Of a DNA stretch of 64,000 bases, positions 35,770-47,900 are shown piece by piece. How positions within the stretch are numbered: position 1 is the first letter of the stretch; each line of letters opens with the position of its first letter. The position numbers and the translations under genes are program-made. Below the pieces are notes generated by a model. That model had not been told where the DNA came from. It ran no database searches and saw only the letters and a program-made list of their open reading frames with translations. Source of the DNA: Blasia pusilla (lineage: Eukaryota > Marchantiophyta > Marchantiopsida > Blasiales); assembly GCA_050084515.1 (NCBI GenBank), contig CM114271.1, positions 39,804,001-39,868,000 of the forward strand, in the 5' to 3' direction.

Positions 35770-38070
35770 TATTGTTGAGTTGATGTCGAGCCTTTAGTGG
35801 GACATGCCAGTGATTGGGATGCCCGTAGTAGAAAACTAATGATGGAGGATTTTAGGGGTGTTAACTCTACTATATCTAGGTACAACGTAGGGTGGGAAGG
35901 ATGGCACTATTCTATCTCTATTCTTCCTAATGGTGATCTCTATGGCTTTGGAGACCATGATACACCTCACAATGGGAAGAAAGCAATTAATCCATTGGAT
36001 AGATGCTCAGCTACTTGTGTCCTTGGAGATCAACATCCGTCTCTGTCATATGTGACAAATGTCTATAACCACTACAAAATTCATGACCATGGCTTGAAGT
36101 GGGATGATGTGAATAGGACTAACATGCAAAATTGGGCTGGGTTGAATTGCTTCAAAGAGAGTGCAAGCTTGTTTGCAAGATATGTTTGAAAGAATGGATG
36201 TTGGTCATGACAGAAGCCTAGGGACCCAACTATACTTAGAGTTTGTGGTGATTACATTGATATTTTTTTCTCACGTAAGCATGACTTGAGGAGTCGTGTA
36301 GTTTTGGAATCTAAAGTGTCATGGTTCTTTCGACTCTGGAGACTTTGGCTGAGACATGGTGATCATTCTGTGATAGAGAGTGTAGGATTTACGAAAGATA
36401 AGAACATGATATCAGTGCAAGCTTTCCATGATATCAACGTGTCTTGCAATTTTTTTTGTATTACTAATGTGTGCATTTTGTGACAAGAATCCATACTAGC
36501 AAGTTCCGTTTCACCTCCTAGGATCTAATTGTTGTGAGATCTTCTTCAGCAAGGTAGGTGGAATGAGCGGCCATGAACGCAACTATGATTTTGGGTCTTT
36601 GTTGGATAGTGGAGTGGGATTGAATAGATTGGTTGGCTTGGAATTTGGACCAGAAGGATTAAACATTGGCTGGTCTCACCCAAAGCAAGATCATGTGTGG
36701 GGAACTCTCCATCCGTTAGGTGTAGGGGAAGATGCTCCCAACCTATTTGACTATTCATTGATTCATACTAATGAGCCGGTAGTTGATGCCCTTAAAGCCA
36801 AATCAATATTGACCACGTTGAATATGTCTTGTAGATCCTCTTTGCCTACAAGTCTGAGGCGATGGTGGTTGCATCCAGGGAATGTGGAGGCAGAGACGTG
36901 GCTTGATTTAGCTATTATAAATGCGGCAGGTACATGTGATGACTCTGCGGATTTCATAGAACACAAACCAATAATAGCATGGTTGCACAAAAATGGTCAA
37001 GTCCTTCCTTAGGATGGGCATGGACGGACAAGTTTGGACATGTCCACGAACATGGGTTCCAATATTTGGGACCCTCACCATGATGGAAGGCAAGGCAAGG
37101 ATGAGAGTAGCAATGAGGGAGGGAGGAGGGAGGGAAGGTGGAGGGAGGAAGAAATGGGGGAGTATGGAACACAAAGGCAAGTAAGGGGAATGAGAAAGAA
37201 GGGAAAGGTGGGGCCCATAAGGACAAGTCCATCCATAGGACAGACATAAGTCCACGGACTTTGTCCACATGCAATCTTCAATAGTAAGCCCTCAACCATT
37301 CGAGGACTCTTCTGATGAAACAGAAGTTGATGATCCAATGTCGAGGGATTTTCAATAGTCTTGATGCATGGGAAAGTGATGCACCGGCCTCTATTGAGTC
37401 CAAAGTGATTGGTGAAGACTTGGATGAGGATGCAGATTACAATCCATCCATAGAGACAGATATATTGGGACATGTTGTAAGGCATGTATTCAGTTCAATT
37501 TTGCAAGAGTGCACACATAGAGTTCCTCGTCGAGTTATGCCTACTGTGATATTTGAGAGTAAAACATACTACAAATGTACTTTGGTGAGTGATTGGGCTT
37601 GCAATCCTTTCATTTCTAAACATAGGCTAATACATATGACACATAAAACATAGTACACTATAGGTAAGGTAAAAGAACCAACTAATCCAAATTTTCGACT
37701 TGTTATGTTCACATTGGAAGTGATATAGCTATTTTTTTAGTCTACTACAAAAGTTGGCCTTTCTTCCATATCATGTGAGTCAAATAAGAGAAAACAAAAA
37801 GAGTTGGATGAGAACACAGTAGTCCCTACAAAGGAATTTTGGTTAGGTTGTATTCTATTCGTCATACATAAATATGGTAGTCAATCGGAAAGATGTAGTC
37901 TTGTAGATCTCCTATTGATCTTTTGGACCGGCCTGTCCCAAAAGATGGGCAGACATACAGTGTCTGTCAAATATTGTGCAATTGGTATCGGCGCTGAGGT
38001 AAGAGCAATACCTTGTTCACATATGATGTATGTGATGGCCAATATATTGATATTGAAATGGTGATTTCAA
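35770..38070 (+). pseudogene. Unclassified transposase-like pseudogene, split by MITE copy C
   Basis: The longest intact pieces are 35797-36189 (130 codons; GHASDWDARSRKLMMEDF, then NVGWEGWHYSISILPNGDLY), 36563-37012 (GGMSGHERNYDFGSLLDSG) and 37315-37653 (RVPRRVMPTVIFESKTYYK). Joining pieces across small shifts gives a long protein whose middle contains CCEIFFSKVGGMSGHERNYD, reminiscent of transposases with a Q(D/E)..E.FFS motif near their C-terminus, such as the THAP9 type. I could not name the family. Copy C of the MITE (36978-37279) sits inside the frame. It may have been a host gene, but stops, shifts and its surroundings favour an element. Confidence 0.45.
36978..37279 (-). mobile_element. 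hAT-like MITE, copy C
   Basis: 302 bp in reverse orientation, from CATGGTTGCACAAAAA to TTTGTCCACATGCAATCTTC. Flanks AATAATAG (36970-36977) and AATAGTAA (37280-37287) agree at 6 of 8 positions, fitting an old target duplication. It interrupts the transposase-like frame. Confidence 0.75.
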
Positions 38071-39104
38071 GTGTGAGCTTGCCCATGAAGCCAAGTCTTA
38101 CATCGTGGATATATTAATTGAATTACAATAATTTATAAGTGATCAATGATTACATTCGCAGTGTGTCATCTTTTGCCAAGTGATGTGCATGTTATAGTGT
38201 GAAGTCATTTTCTGATATTAGGATAGGCTAGTTTTGGGAGGGAATATGTTAGGGGGATGACGGGGTGGCCATATGAGCATCCTGCCCATATCGAGGATCA
38301 ATTCCTCTCCTTCATAGGTACCAAAGTAATGGGGAAAGTGGAAATTGCACAAAACATTTAGTTAGTGGAAACATGCAGATAATTCCACCTTACATATCAT
38401 TCTTATGTTTGGGTATCGCTGAAGGTTGTTAATAGCTTGTTATCAAGTACAAAAACACAAGATTGTCATGCAAAGGGATACTTATCTTACTTCAAGCCGC
38501 TAAACAAATCAAGGATAAAAATTTACTGAACAAAATATAGGGGTCATAATTTCTATAAACTTGCGGTTTTAGAGTAAGTAAGGGGGAGGAAAAAAAATTT
38601 CACTTATAAGTTAGGGATTTTTTACCCCAAAACATCGTAGGTAATGTATGAGGTATACAGAGACCTGATTCCCCCAAGAACTTTCAAACCTACTCGCATA
38701 TGGAGAGCACATATCCTTGTTGGTCAATGGAGCCATAAATATGTGATTGGCTCTTGTAACCAATCTAATCTTCTCATATGGCCTTACGTGACAATCCTAT
38801 ATATTCATTGAGGTCAATTACTTTTAGTTTTTTAAGGTAATGTTGAATCTTGCAATGACTATACTTGTATTTAGGACTCTCAGTGTTCATGTAATCGTAG
38901 GAAAGTCAGCAATATGCTTTTTTGACCTTATTTGGATATTCATTGGCAAATGATTGTGTAGCAAGGAAATAAATGTAAAGGACTGTATTCTTATGGAGAT
39001 ATAGGTTCTCATGTCTTTTAGGAAGATTTGACGAATATATGTAGGTGCCTTTAAGGAGATCGTACGAGAATCTCAAGAGATTAAGGATAACCTTCGTAGC
39101 TCTC

Positions 39105-39108
<4 letters not shown>
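38071..39108. other. Unassigned sequence
   Basis: No gene or motif recognised. Confidence 0.3.

Positions 39109-39168
<60 letters not shown>
39109..39168. repeat. (GA)n microsatellite, left block
   Basis: About 30 uninterrupted AG dinucleotides, ending at the 5' boundary of MITE copy D. Confidence 0.95.
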
Positions 39169-39170
<2 letters not shown>

Positions 39171-39428
39171 TGCATATGGAAAAAACACGTGTCCGTGGAC
39201 TTTCACCCGTTCTAATTTTCCATGTGAGCCCCACCTTTCCCTTCTTTCTCATCCCCCCACCCCACTTACCCTATATGTTCCATAATTTCCCGTTTCTTCC
39301 TCTCTCCACCCCCACTTCCTCCTCCCTTATTATCTCACTCGCCCTTAGCCTACATTCCATCATGAACTATAAATGTGGGCTCCATCTCTCAAAATCCATA
39401 TCTGTCCTACGGACGGACTTGTCTGTTT
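39167..39428 (+). mobile_element. hAT-like MITE, copy D, inside a GA microsatellite
   Basis: It starts GGTTGCATATGGAAAAAACA and continues with GTCCGTGGAC, CCATCATGAACTATAAATG and ACGGACTTGTCTGTTT, all family sequence. The last dozen bases of the consensus are missing. Both flanks are GA tracts, so a target duplication cannot be scored. Confidence 0.7.
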
Positions 39429-39491
39429 GAGAGTGAGAGTGAGTGAGTGAGTGAGTGAGTGAGTGGTGAGTGAGTGAGTGAGTGAGTGAGT

Positions 39492-39554
<63 letters not shown>
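39429..39554. repeat. (GAGT)n and (GA)n microsatellite, right block
   Basis: GAGT units to about 39497 followed by uninterrupted GA dinucleotides to 39554, directly after MITE copy D. Confidence 0.95.
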
Positions 39555-39557
<3 letters not shown>

Positions 39558-39700
39558 TGGAACTCATTCTTTCTTTGTTGAACCTCTTAGTATGATCCAA
39601 GGCAACTATGGTCCTCCCTGTCTTGTGAGTGATCCCCTAGCCTCTCATTAAGAGAGTGGGATTAGTTTGACATGAGAGAGGGATGGAGATTATGTGCACC
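39555..39700 (+). repeat. LTR-like dispersed repeat, also present at 62371-62505
   Basis: Shared blocks in order: TTTGTTGAACCTCTT, GCTATGGTCC (here ACTATGGTCC), CTTGTGAGTG, AGCCTCTCATTA, GAGAGTGGG, TTTGACATGAGAGAG. The copy at the window end precedes a Gag-like frame, so an LTR origin is likely. Confidence 0.6.
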
Positions 39701-39869
39701 ATTGGAATAATAAGTATAAAATTATGATATAATTGGAGATATTTTGGTACACAATCATCTTGGTATGTAGATGCCATGAGTGAATATGGTATTTTACGTG
39801 TGTATGCTTTTAGTCAATAACAATAATGTATATTTTGTATCAATGTGTATGGGCACAACTAGGAAGCAA

Positions 39870-40269
39870 TTATCATTATAGATTCGGAGAGGGTCTTTCC
39901 ACCCTCATTCATGATGAAGTGGAGACATCGACTCATTCATTTGGCTAGAGAGGTTGGCATAGCTGCACTTGTGAAAATATTGCAGGTGGATGTATTTTGT
40001 TGAACGTTAGATGCGCCGAGTGAAGGACTTGATAAAAAACCCAGGCTTCAGTGGAGGGAAGTATGGCAAAGGGCTACATGTTAGGCGAGGCCATGTTCTA
40101 CACATCCAAGGGTCGCCTCAATATTGCTACATTGGTAGAACATACATCTTGGTTGGTGGATATTGAAGATGAAGACAACCATCAAAGAGCATATAGGGCA
40201 CATACAAGGGTGTATTTGACAGAGATACGCTGCATCCAAGCATATGCCCTATTGTTTCATCAAGAATGA
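39870..40269 (+). pseudogene. CACTA (En/Spm) transposon relic, DUF4218 region
   Basis: Pieces in different frames read ERVFPPSFMM, HRLIHLAREVG, MRRVKDLIKNP and EGSMAKGYMLGEAMFY, matching the DUF4218 sequence of plant CACTA proteins (FPPSFFD, HL..HL..E, then ARPEGSIAEGY..EE). At least one frameshift separates them (near 40030-40050). The final piece is an open frame of 72 codons ending at 40269. No CACTA terminus was seen. Confidence 0.65.
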
Positions 40270-40289
40270 ACTTTCCTTAGTTCAGAACC

Positions 40290-43200
40290 TACATGACTGA
40301 TATTATTCAAGAGCATTGTGTTAGAGAAGAGATCATTGTGTCAAGATGTAGAGTGATAGAATATACATTTATATTTATATTTATATATGTTGCATAAATA
40401 ATACATATTTTTATTACAACCCAATGGATAATTTTGTTTACACATAACTTAGTCCCTAACTTACCACATAATCGTACAGTCCTCATCGCTATTTTCCATA
40501 AATGAGTTCGCACAATTCCCTCCATTGGTATGCTTCCTTAATTGGAGATTCAATCTATCTTGCACTCTTCTAGGCACCATATTGCTCAGCACAATATTCC
40601 TCGAAGGTTTGAGACTCTTTTGCATCATACACATACTTTTTCATTTTCAATTTTTTCTTGTGCTCCTAAGTTTGAAGTCTTCCGATCAAATGCTCATCAT
40701 CAAGTGCAACCCCAACTTTGCATGTTGATATCGCCTTCAATATGTTAGGACATGCCATGATTCAACTCCCACCTTCATTGAGTACAACTAAGTATACATC
40801 TCTTGTCGGAGGAACCAACAATAACATAATCTCTTGCATCTTGTTGCACTCCCACCGTTCTTCTTTTCTCTTCCTCTGTCGGAAAAATTTGGTCGTCATT
40901 CGGTGGGCCCTCCCCTTTGCGGCGTCGGACTCCTTGCGGCCCCTCTTGAAAATTTGAGATACTCCCATTTCTTTTCCCAAGAAGGAGGATGTCAGCTTTC
41001 CAAAAATGAGGACCTTTGTTTGCTCGGAAACCCTTGTATAAGGAAAATAAAAATTTGCGACTCCCAAGACCCATTGAATGCATTGCGAGTGCACGTACTT
41101 GCAAATTGAGAACATCTATGCGGAATGGCAAATAAGTTGCCTCTCGCAAGTTTGTTGTGATTCTCAATGAAGTTCAAATGGAACCGCACAAAGTAGACTA
41201 GCATTTGAATTGCAAAGTAGCCGCTCTTGGAAGGAAAGGCCTTGCAATAGAGCCATCTTGATAAAGTTTCTAAAGTTTCTAAAAGTACATGCAAACGTTG
41301 ATGCGGCTAGAAAAGCGTCCGAAGCCAGAGGCAATGAAGATGATATGGTGTGTAATATCACAAAATTTCTTCCCTCTTTTTAAAAATCTCTTTGAGGAAA
41401 TGTCTCGACCAGATTTTTTTATGTTCATTTTCAGCTGGGATCGTCTCATCTAGATCTTTCTCTTGCAAAAATTTTCCACCACGCAAATTTTTACCATGGA
41501 CATTTCAAACTTGTATATGCACTTACTAGACTCCGTTGCAACTAGAAGAGGTCCATACTTAAATTCGTATCATAGTGATCTCCTCCTCCATATTCCATAT
41601 TAGTTTAAAATTTACAGTAAAATAGATTTCTGCTTATTTTACTTTTCAATATTGAAAAAATCCGAGGGCACATGGAAACCCGGCTCGTGCGTGCTGCTCA
41701 ATCAATGATCAAAGAACCTGTCAGGAGCATGGCTCTGGGGTCAGCCCCATGATTATTAGACGATAGCAAGATACCAGATAGCAAGTGTGGTGATGAGATA
41801 GAGGAACTATGACTGAGCAGTTTTACAGGACCGGCCCACGCAATTCGTAGGTCTGGTCACACTCTAGGGTGGAGCAGGAAACTGCGTCCGTAAGGAGTTG
41901 GGGTCCACAATGCTCCACAACTTTGGAGGAGAGAAATCTTCAGAGTCATCGTACATCGGAGAAGATCGATCACAGTGAATCGTCGACGATCGCAGAAGTG
42001 GCAGAACCTTACGTTTCACGTACGAGCGTCAAAAGTCAAGTCCTGTCGACTCGCAGATCGAGATGAATCATTTTCTTCAAATCGTGAATTCTCGGGGACT
42101 CAGACCTGCATTATGTGAGTTGATTGCCATCATAGCTAGAGATTCAGGGACAGGGAATTTCAAGTCTTTCAAGATCGAATAGCCGTAGCAGACGGAGCTT
42201 TTTCCTCCCGCTCTTGGGCCACGAGGAGCCAGATAAAAGAAGCTGAGAGCCTCGCTGCGGCGCAATATGAAAAAACAAAGATGGAAAACCCATCGGAAGT
42301 ACAAAAGAGGGGGACTCAAAGAGTCAAAAGCTGAAGGCCACAACACGACCAGAAAAGGAAGAAGGGGGCATTATGGAAGGAAGTGCCGTCGTGTCGTGGA
42401 AGTAGGATGACTGTTTCCTGCATTAGTGATTCTCGGGACCGCGGAGCATTGCGGACGAGTACTTCTAACGGACGAGCAACGTTGCAGTGGCTGTGCGGAC
42501 GGACCGGCATCAGTACATCACACGTACAGCCCAGACCACGAGGACCACGCAGACAACGCCGTTTACATCAAACCATATCATTTCACGATCTTCTGCGCGC
42601 ATGCGGTCGCAGGCTCACGGCACATCGGATCGCCTTTCCGCTCGCAACCTGGCAGACGAGCATTTCTCGTATCGCTTTGCCAGCCACTCGAACTGTCCCC
42701 CGCACCTACTTTCCACGCCATTGGCTGCTCGTTTCCCTACCGCAACACGAACGCATCAGGTATTCACTCATACACCTCAGCGGCGCCCCGCATCCCCCTC
42801 TGCCGCCGAGGTGGAAAGAAAGAAAGACGCAAAGGAAAAAAAGAAGAGGGAAGCATCGGACCCAATCTACCTGGTTGTGTGTATTTGTGTGTATGATGTA
42901 AGAGTACGGTATACGGCTCTCATTCATTTACACTATTTTATCTACTGTGCTGTAACAGTGCGACGGATCTCGATAACGGCGAGAAATTCATATTATACGA
43001 CGGAACGACTCGCGATGGCGGGAGTTATTGCCACGGCTATAATAACACTGGTCACGCTACTCCATTTCATTCTTTCGAGTCTATTATGGCGACGAGTTCT
43101 TACATGCAATGTGTGGTATGGTGTATTAACGTGAGAGTAAAGGAGGATGGTGATCGGATTCTGCTGAAAAAGCTTAACGAAAGTTTCAGCTTTCCAATAA

Positions 43201-43946
43201 GAGTTTGAATTAAATAAATTGCGGACTTTTTCCTGGTCGTCGTGAATTATGGAGGGAAAATTTTAAGTGTCCATGGTGGGCTCGTCCATTAGTGGTGGGT
43301 TATTCTACCACGTGTTTCTTAAATTTAATGCTGTCAAAGAATTATCAACATCCTACCTGGACCAGGCGGGCGTCATAAAATTTTAGAAAAAATTCGATCT
43401 ATATAATATTGACTTTGCTATCACAAAAATTTCGGATGCATGAGAGATCTTAAGTTTATTTAAGTCTTGCCTCGATCACTTCTCCTCAATTTTCTTAGAA
43501 GTTACAGTTAGTGACGAGGGAAGGGAGGACACGTTATTCTTGGAGTATTCGATTCATACTCTATGGCCACACGGATCGCCTCTAAGGCAATAGATAACAA
43601 ATGATATACTAAACTGACCACGCAACAAAGGATCCCTTTAAGTCTTGATGTAATCTTGTCCATTTAGAAGTATTATCTATATCTATACCATTGGGAAATT
43701 TTAGTATCTTGGATTTTTCAAACAAAATTGGCTTATCTTTGTGTCTTTTGTCCACAAAGTTTTACTCTAAACTTACTATTTGTGATATGGGCTCTTTTTT
43801 GCATATTCCATGAATTCATGCATAAGAAAATGCAATTGTATGTTTAATTGGTGAAGTCCATCAAACATAAAGGCATAAATACTACTAGATTCCATATGTT
43901 CTATATTCAAAAATCAAGGATCGAGATGTTGTGGAGTCATATTGAG
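40290..43946. other. Unassigned region
   Basis: Several overlapping frames exist (for example 42383-43134 on the plus strand and 40762-41167 on the minus strand) but none shows a family motif. A 50-bp block at 42280-42329 is identical to one at 58875-58924. The 41.9-43.1 kb part is richer in GC than its surroundings and might be a gene remnant or a promoter. Confidence 0.35.
42280..42329 (+). repeat. 50-bp block identical to 58875-58924
   Basis: The block begins GATGGAAAACCCATCGG and ends GACTCAAAGAGTCAAAA, and both copies agree at all 50 positions. It contains the inverted repeat GACTC-AAA-GAGTC. Flanks of the two copies differ. Confidence 0.85.
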
Positions 43947-44259
43947 CAAAGTTGCATGTGGACAAAATCCGTATCCACGGAAATGTCCATATTCATAGAC
44001 TTACGTCCGCCCTATGGAAGGACTTATCCATGTGGGCCCCATCTCCCCCTTCGTTCTCATCCCTCCCTTCTCAAACTTGTTACTTGCCTCCTCTTTTCCG
44101 TTCTTCCTCCCCCCTTATTTTGACACCTTCCCTTGCCCAGATTGCCTTACCTTCCACCATGAACTCTAAATGTGGGTCTCACCTCTTGCAATCCATATCT
44201 GTGGACATATCCAAACTTGGTCGTCTTAGCGATGGACTTGTTGGTTTTTTGCAATCATG
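43947..44259 (+). mobile_element. hAT-like MITE, copy E
   Basis: 313 bp from CAAAGTTGCATGTGGAC to TTTTTTGCAATCATG, with an exact 8-bp duplication ATATTGAG (43939-43946 and 44260-44267). Confidence 0.88.
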
Positions 44260-44267
44260 ATATTGAG

Positions 44268-44979
44268 CCTCTCTTCCTCTATTTCTAATACATTTCAAGG
44301 TTATGAGCTCTTATAATAATCTCCTTCATCATGTGTTGATCTCCAATTAAATGCAAAAATTTCTTCCAACCAGGCTATAAATGAAGATAATGATTCAAGA
44401 GTCAAAACTCACTTCACTATAGAGTCTATTGTTGCAAAATCTATGTCTATCATTTAAATTGATCACTAATCCCACAATTAAGTCTTCTTCCACTAATCCA
44501 CATATTACTATGTATGAGTTATAGAACAATTTATATAGATATAGAAATATCACTATACCTTTGGTTCATATTTCTGATATTTAAATTTTATATTTAAATT
44601 ATTTTTCTTATAATTAATTATTATATTGAAATTTTAAATTTTAAATTTTCAAGGATATAAAACTATATAACCAGAATAAATAAAAATAAATAAATTTCTT
44701 TTAAATAATATTATAGAATATATGATAATATATAAATCACTCATATTATCCAATTGGATATTTTATTACATCTCGTAAAGTTTCAAAAGCATCCAATTAT
44801 TACAAAAATCCTCATTGCAATTAATTTTTTAAAATCGATCTACCACATTAGAAAAATGAATTCAATTACACGTGTGTTGTTGAATATTTCTTGTTTCTAA
44901 ATTTGGATAATAAATATTCCCATGGATAAAAAAATTGAATTTGCTTTGGGAAAATCCATAAATTTTATCTTTCCCTAAT
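44268..44979. other. Very AT-rich spacer
   Basis: No gene; long A/T runs. It may include the 5' part of the Helitron that follows, but no terminus was recognised. Confidence 0.3.
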
Positions 44980-47900
44980 GGATTTAGTTCTTCCTCCAAA
45001 TGGTGGTGCGATAGGTCATCACGAAACTCCCTCCGTATTCAATGCTTTATGTTTAGGGCTTAGGAAAATCTCCAAAATGAGCATTTACTCCGAGCATTTA
45101 CATTTTGTATTGCCATTTTTGTATGATGAAGTAGATTGGCATATTAGGATAATTTTTTATTTGGGGAAATGGGATGACAAGAGGGTATGTTGTGATGAAT
45201 GAGGATGGAGGTGACAATGCGAAAAGTAATGCTCTAAAGAGAATGGAAGAAGAGTTGCTTCAAGGTGGAGAAATGACTCATGAGCCATGTTCAAGACTAT
45301 CACAACACTACAATTTGCTTCATTTTGATTGCAAATACGAGCTAATCTTATGGATCATAACAAATTGTTGAGGAAGAGTTATTGATGCTTATAGTTAATA
45401 AGTATATTTTGGGTCGAGTGATAAGATGTATTCCTCTTGTGGAGTTTCCAAAAAAAGGCCTATCACAAATGCATATCTTGATTATTCTTGCCTTGGGGGA
45501 TCAGCTAAAAAAAAAACCTTTGATTTTGATGATATTATATTTGCTAAGATTCTCATTAAACATCTGAAAATTTATTCAATTGTGATAAATTGTATGATAC
45601 ATGGACCATGTAAAGTTCTTCATCCAAATAAACTATGAATTGGAAAAACAATAAAAATTTGTTCAAATGACTATCCAATATGTTTTGCATCCATGATAGA
45701 TTGAAAATGGAGAATGAGCATGGATATCCTATTTATAAGCAATAATTTTGCTAATATTTTTTTTCCATTTAATATTCCAAGGCTAGATTTTTTCAAAATT
45801 TTCTTCTACCACTACCATTGTCATATGTTTGCTTTTATGTACATGTGATAATGGTAGATTGATTAACAAGTCAAATCATGACTTTGATAACCATTGGATG
45901 GTTCCCTATAATCCGATGTTATGTACCCTATTTGATTGCCATATCAATTTGGAGATAACTAATAGCATATTCGTAGTGAAGTACTTTTACAAGTGTGTAT
46001 GTAAGGGATCAAACGTCATTTCATATACCTTGGCAAAGAGTGCAAAAAAGAATATATTGTTGATAAGACATCGATATACCATAATGCAAGGTGCTTTGAT
46101 TTTTATGTCTTTGCTATATTATTTTACCATTATTTTTGAATATTGAATGTTGGACCCTGAATATACTTGTTTTTTCCTCTATGAAGGTATTGTTTTTTCC
46201 TCTATGAAGGTATGTTTTCTTCTTCGGAAGCATATTGGTGAATCTTCAAGTTTAGTCTACACTTTAAGCAACAAAGTATTGTAGGATTTATTTTCATCTA
46301 CCAAATAGCTAGATGGTATATTTTCATGAGCAAGATTCATTGGGTAATTTCCTAGAGGGAATTAAGGCGACCACTCTGATCCAACAATTTATAAATTATA
46401 TTTCTCATCCTACCACTCGACAACACTTTTATTTGAAGTTCCCTTCTCATTAATCTTGGAAAAGAATAGATGGCTGTGACGTTTATACATGACCAACCTA
46501 AGTCAACTTTCTATTATGTGTTAAGATCTGATTTTTACGAAAATAATTCAATTTAATAGGGTAAAATGAAATTTTATTTTGGTTTTCTTAACATTTATTC
46601 ATATGTAAAATCATGGAGATGCAGGGGAGCATCCTTGGTTATGATTACTTCTGCATCACATGACAGGAGCTCATTGCTTAATCATACCAAGATTTGAGAA
46701 CGATTGACGATGTAGTTTGTCCTACTTTGAAGGAAACAACTATTCGGATGGGCTTTTTAGAAGATGATAGGGAGTTTTTTTTTCTGTTCTTTGAAGAGGC
46801 CGTCGTAATTCTTACCAGATACTCTTTGCAATCATTCTTTTGTACTAAACCCCGTCTATACCTTTTATACTGATATAGTATGAGAACATTTCTTAGTTCC
46901 AATGACATAATAATTTTTACACAAAAGGCGTAAGGTAATATGCTTGCCTTATATTAAATTATTATTTTTAAAATATTTTTATATTTTTACTACCCATATA
47001 TTTTATTTTTTTAATTTTTTTAATTTTTTATTTGACATAGAGAATTGGAATTCTGGATCTTGTTTTGGACATTTAAAAAATTAATCTTGTATCATTAGAG
47101 ATCTATTATCATCTTCAAGATCATAGTAAAAGTATGATAGATTTCCCCGATATGCCTCAACTTGAGTTTATTTCCTTGCCATTCATCGATTTTTCGCTTA
47201 GAGGAAGAAGAAGAACTCTACTACAATCATGATATACTTGTGAGTGTATTTGACTAGGAGAGACCTATTTGCATAATAGAAAATGAGCTATTTGGATTTT
47301 GTCCCTTTTTTTTTAGGAGGTGTTAAATGAATCAAATAATACGCCATCTTCTACAAGTGAATCTCCTTTATGTTATGATCTTGCATGATTGTAATACAAA
47401 GTTTATTTCCTTTTAAATTTCTTCTTCCTAAGTATGATTTTTTCTTAGAAAAAGTTATTCTTTGTTGATGGTCTTGGTAGAATGGGAAAACCTTTCTACA
47501 CAATCTTCTCCTTGCTAGGGTGCAAAGCAAGGGTCTTATAGCTCTTGCAGTTGCATCTTCAAGGATTGCTACTTTGTTATAGGATGGAGATTGTACGACT
47601 CATTATTCATTCAAGATCGAGATTGAGATTCATGAATAATCCACTCGCAAGTAAGTTTATGTTGAAGACTTTGCTAGCACTTGGCATTATTGCTTAACAT
47701 TATTGTCTTCAATTATTGGGTCTTCATTTATATATATTATAAATCAAAGATTTCTTACCTATTGATTTGTTGTGTGTTTTTAGCGTATCTTTCAATAGTT
47801 CCATAACACGCCTTATACAAAAGGCACTGTTCATTGTATGGGATGATGTCCCCATGACCCACCATCATGTTTTCGAGGATATAAATCATAATTTTCAAGA

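Noticed and set aside
39109-39554. CRISPR-like repeat array
   Set aside because: The repeats are simple GA and GAGT microsatellites without spacers, in a plant genome.
38906-39600. Frames coding for runs of Leu-Ser
   Set aside because: They are translations of the (GA)n microsatellites.
42383-43134. Three overlapping plus-strand frames of 156-215 codons
   Set aside because: All three frames are open together, which points to stop-poor GC-rich sequence rather than coding. No motif was found.
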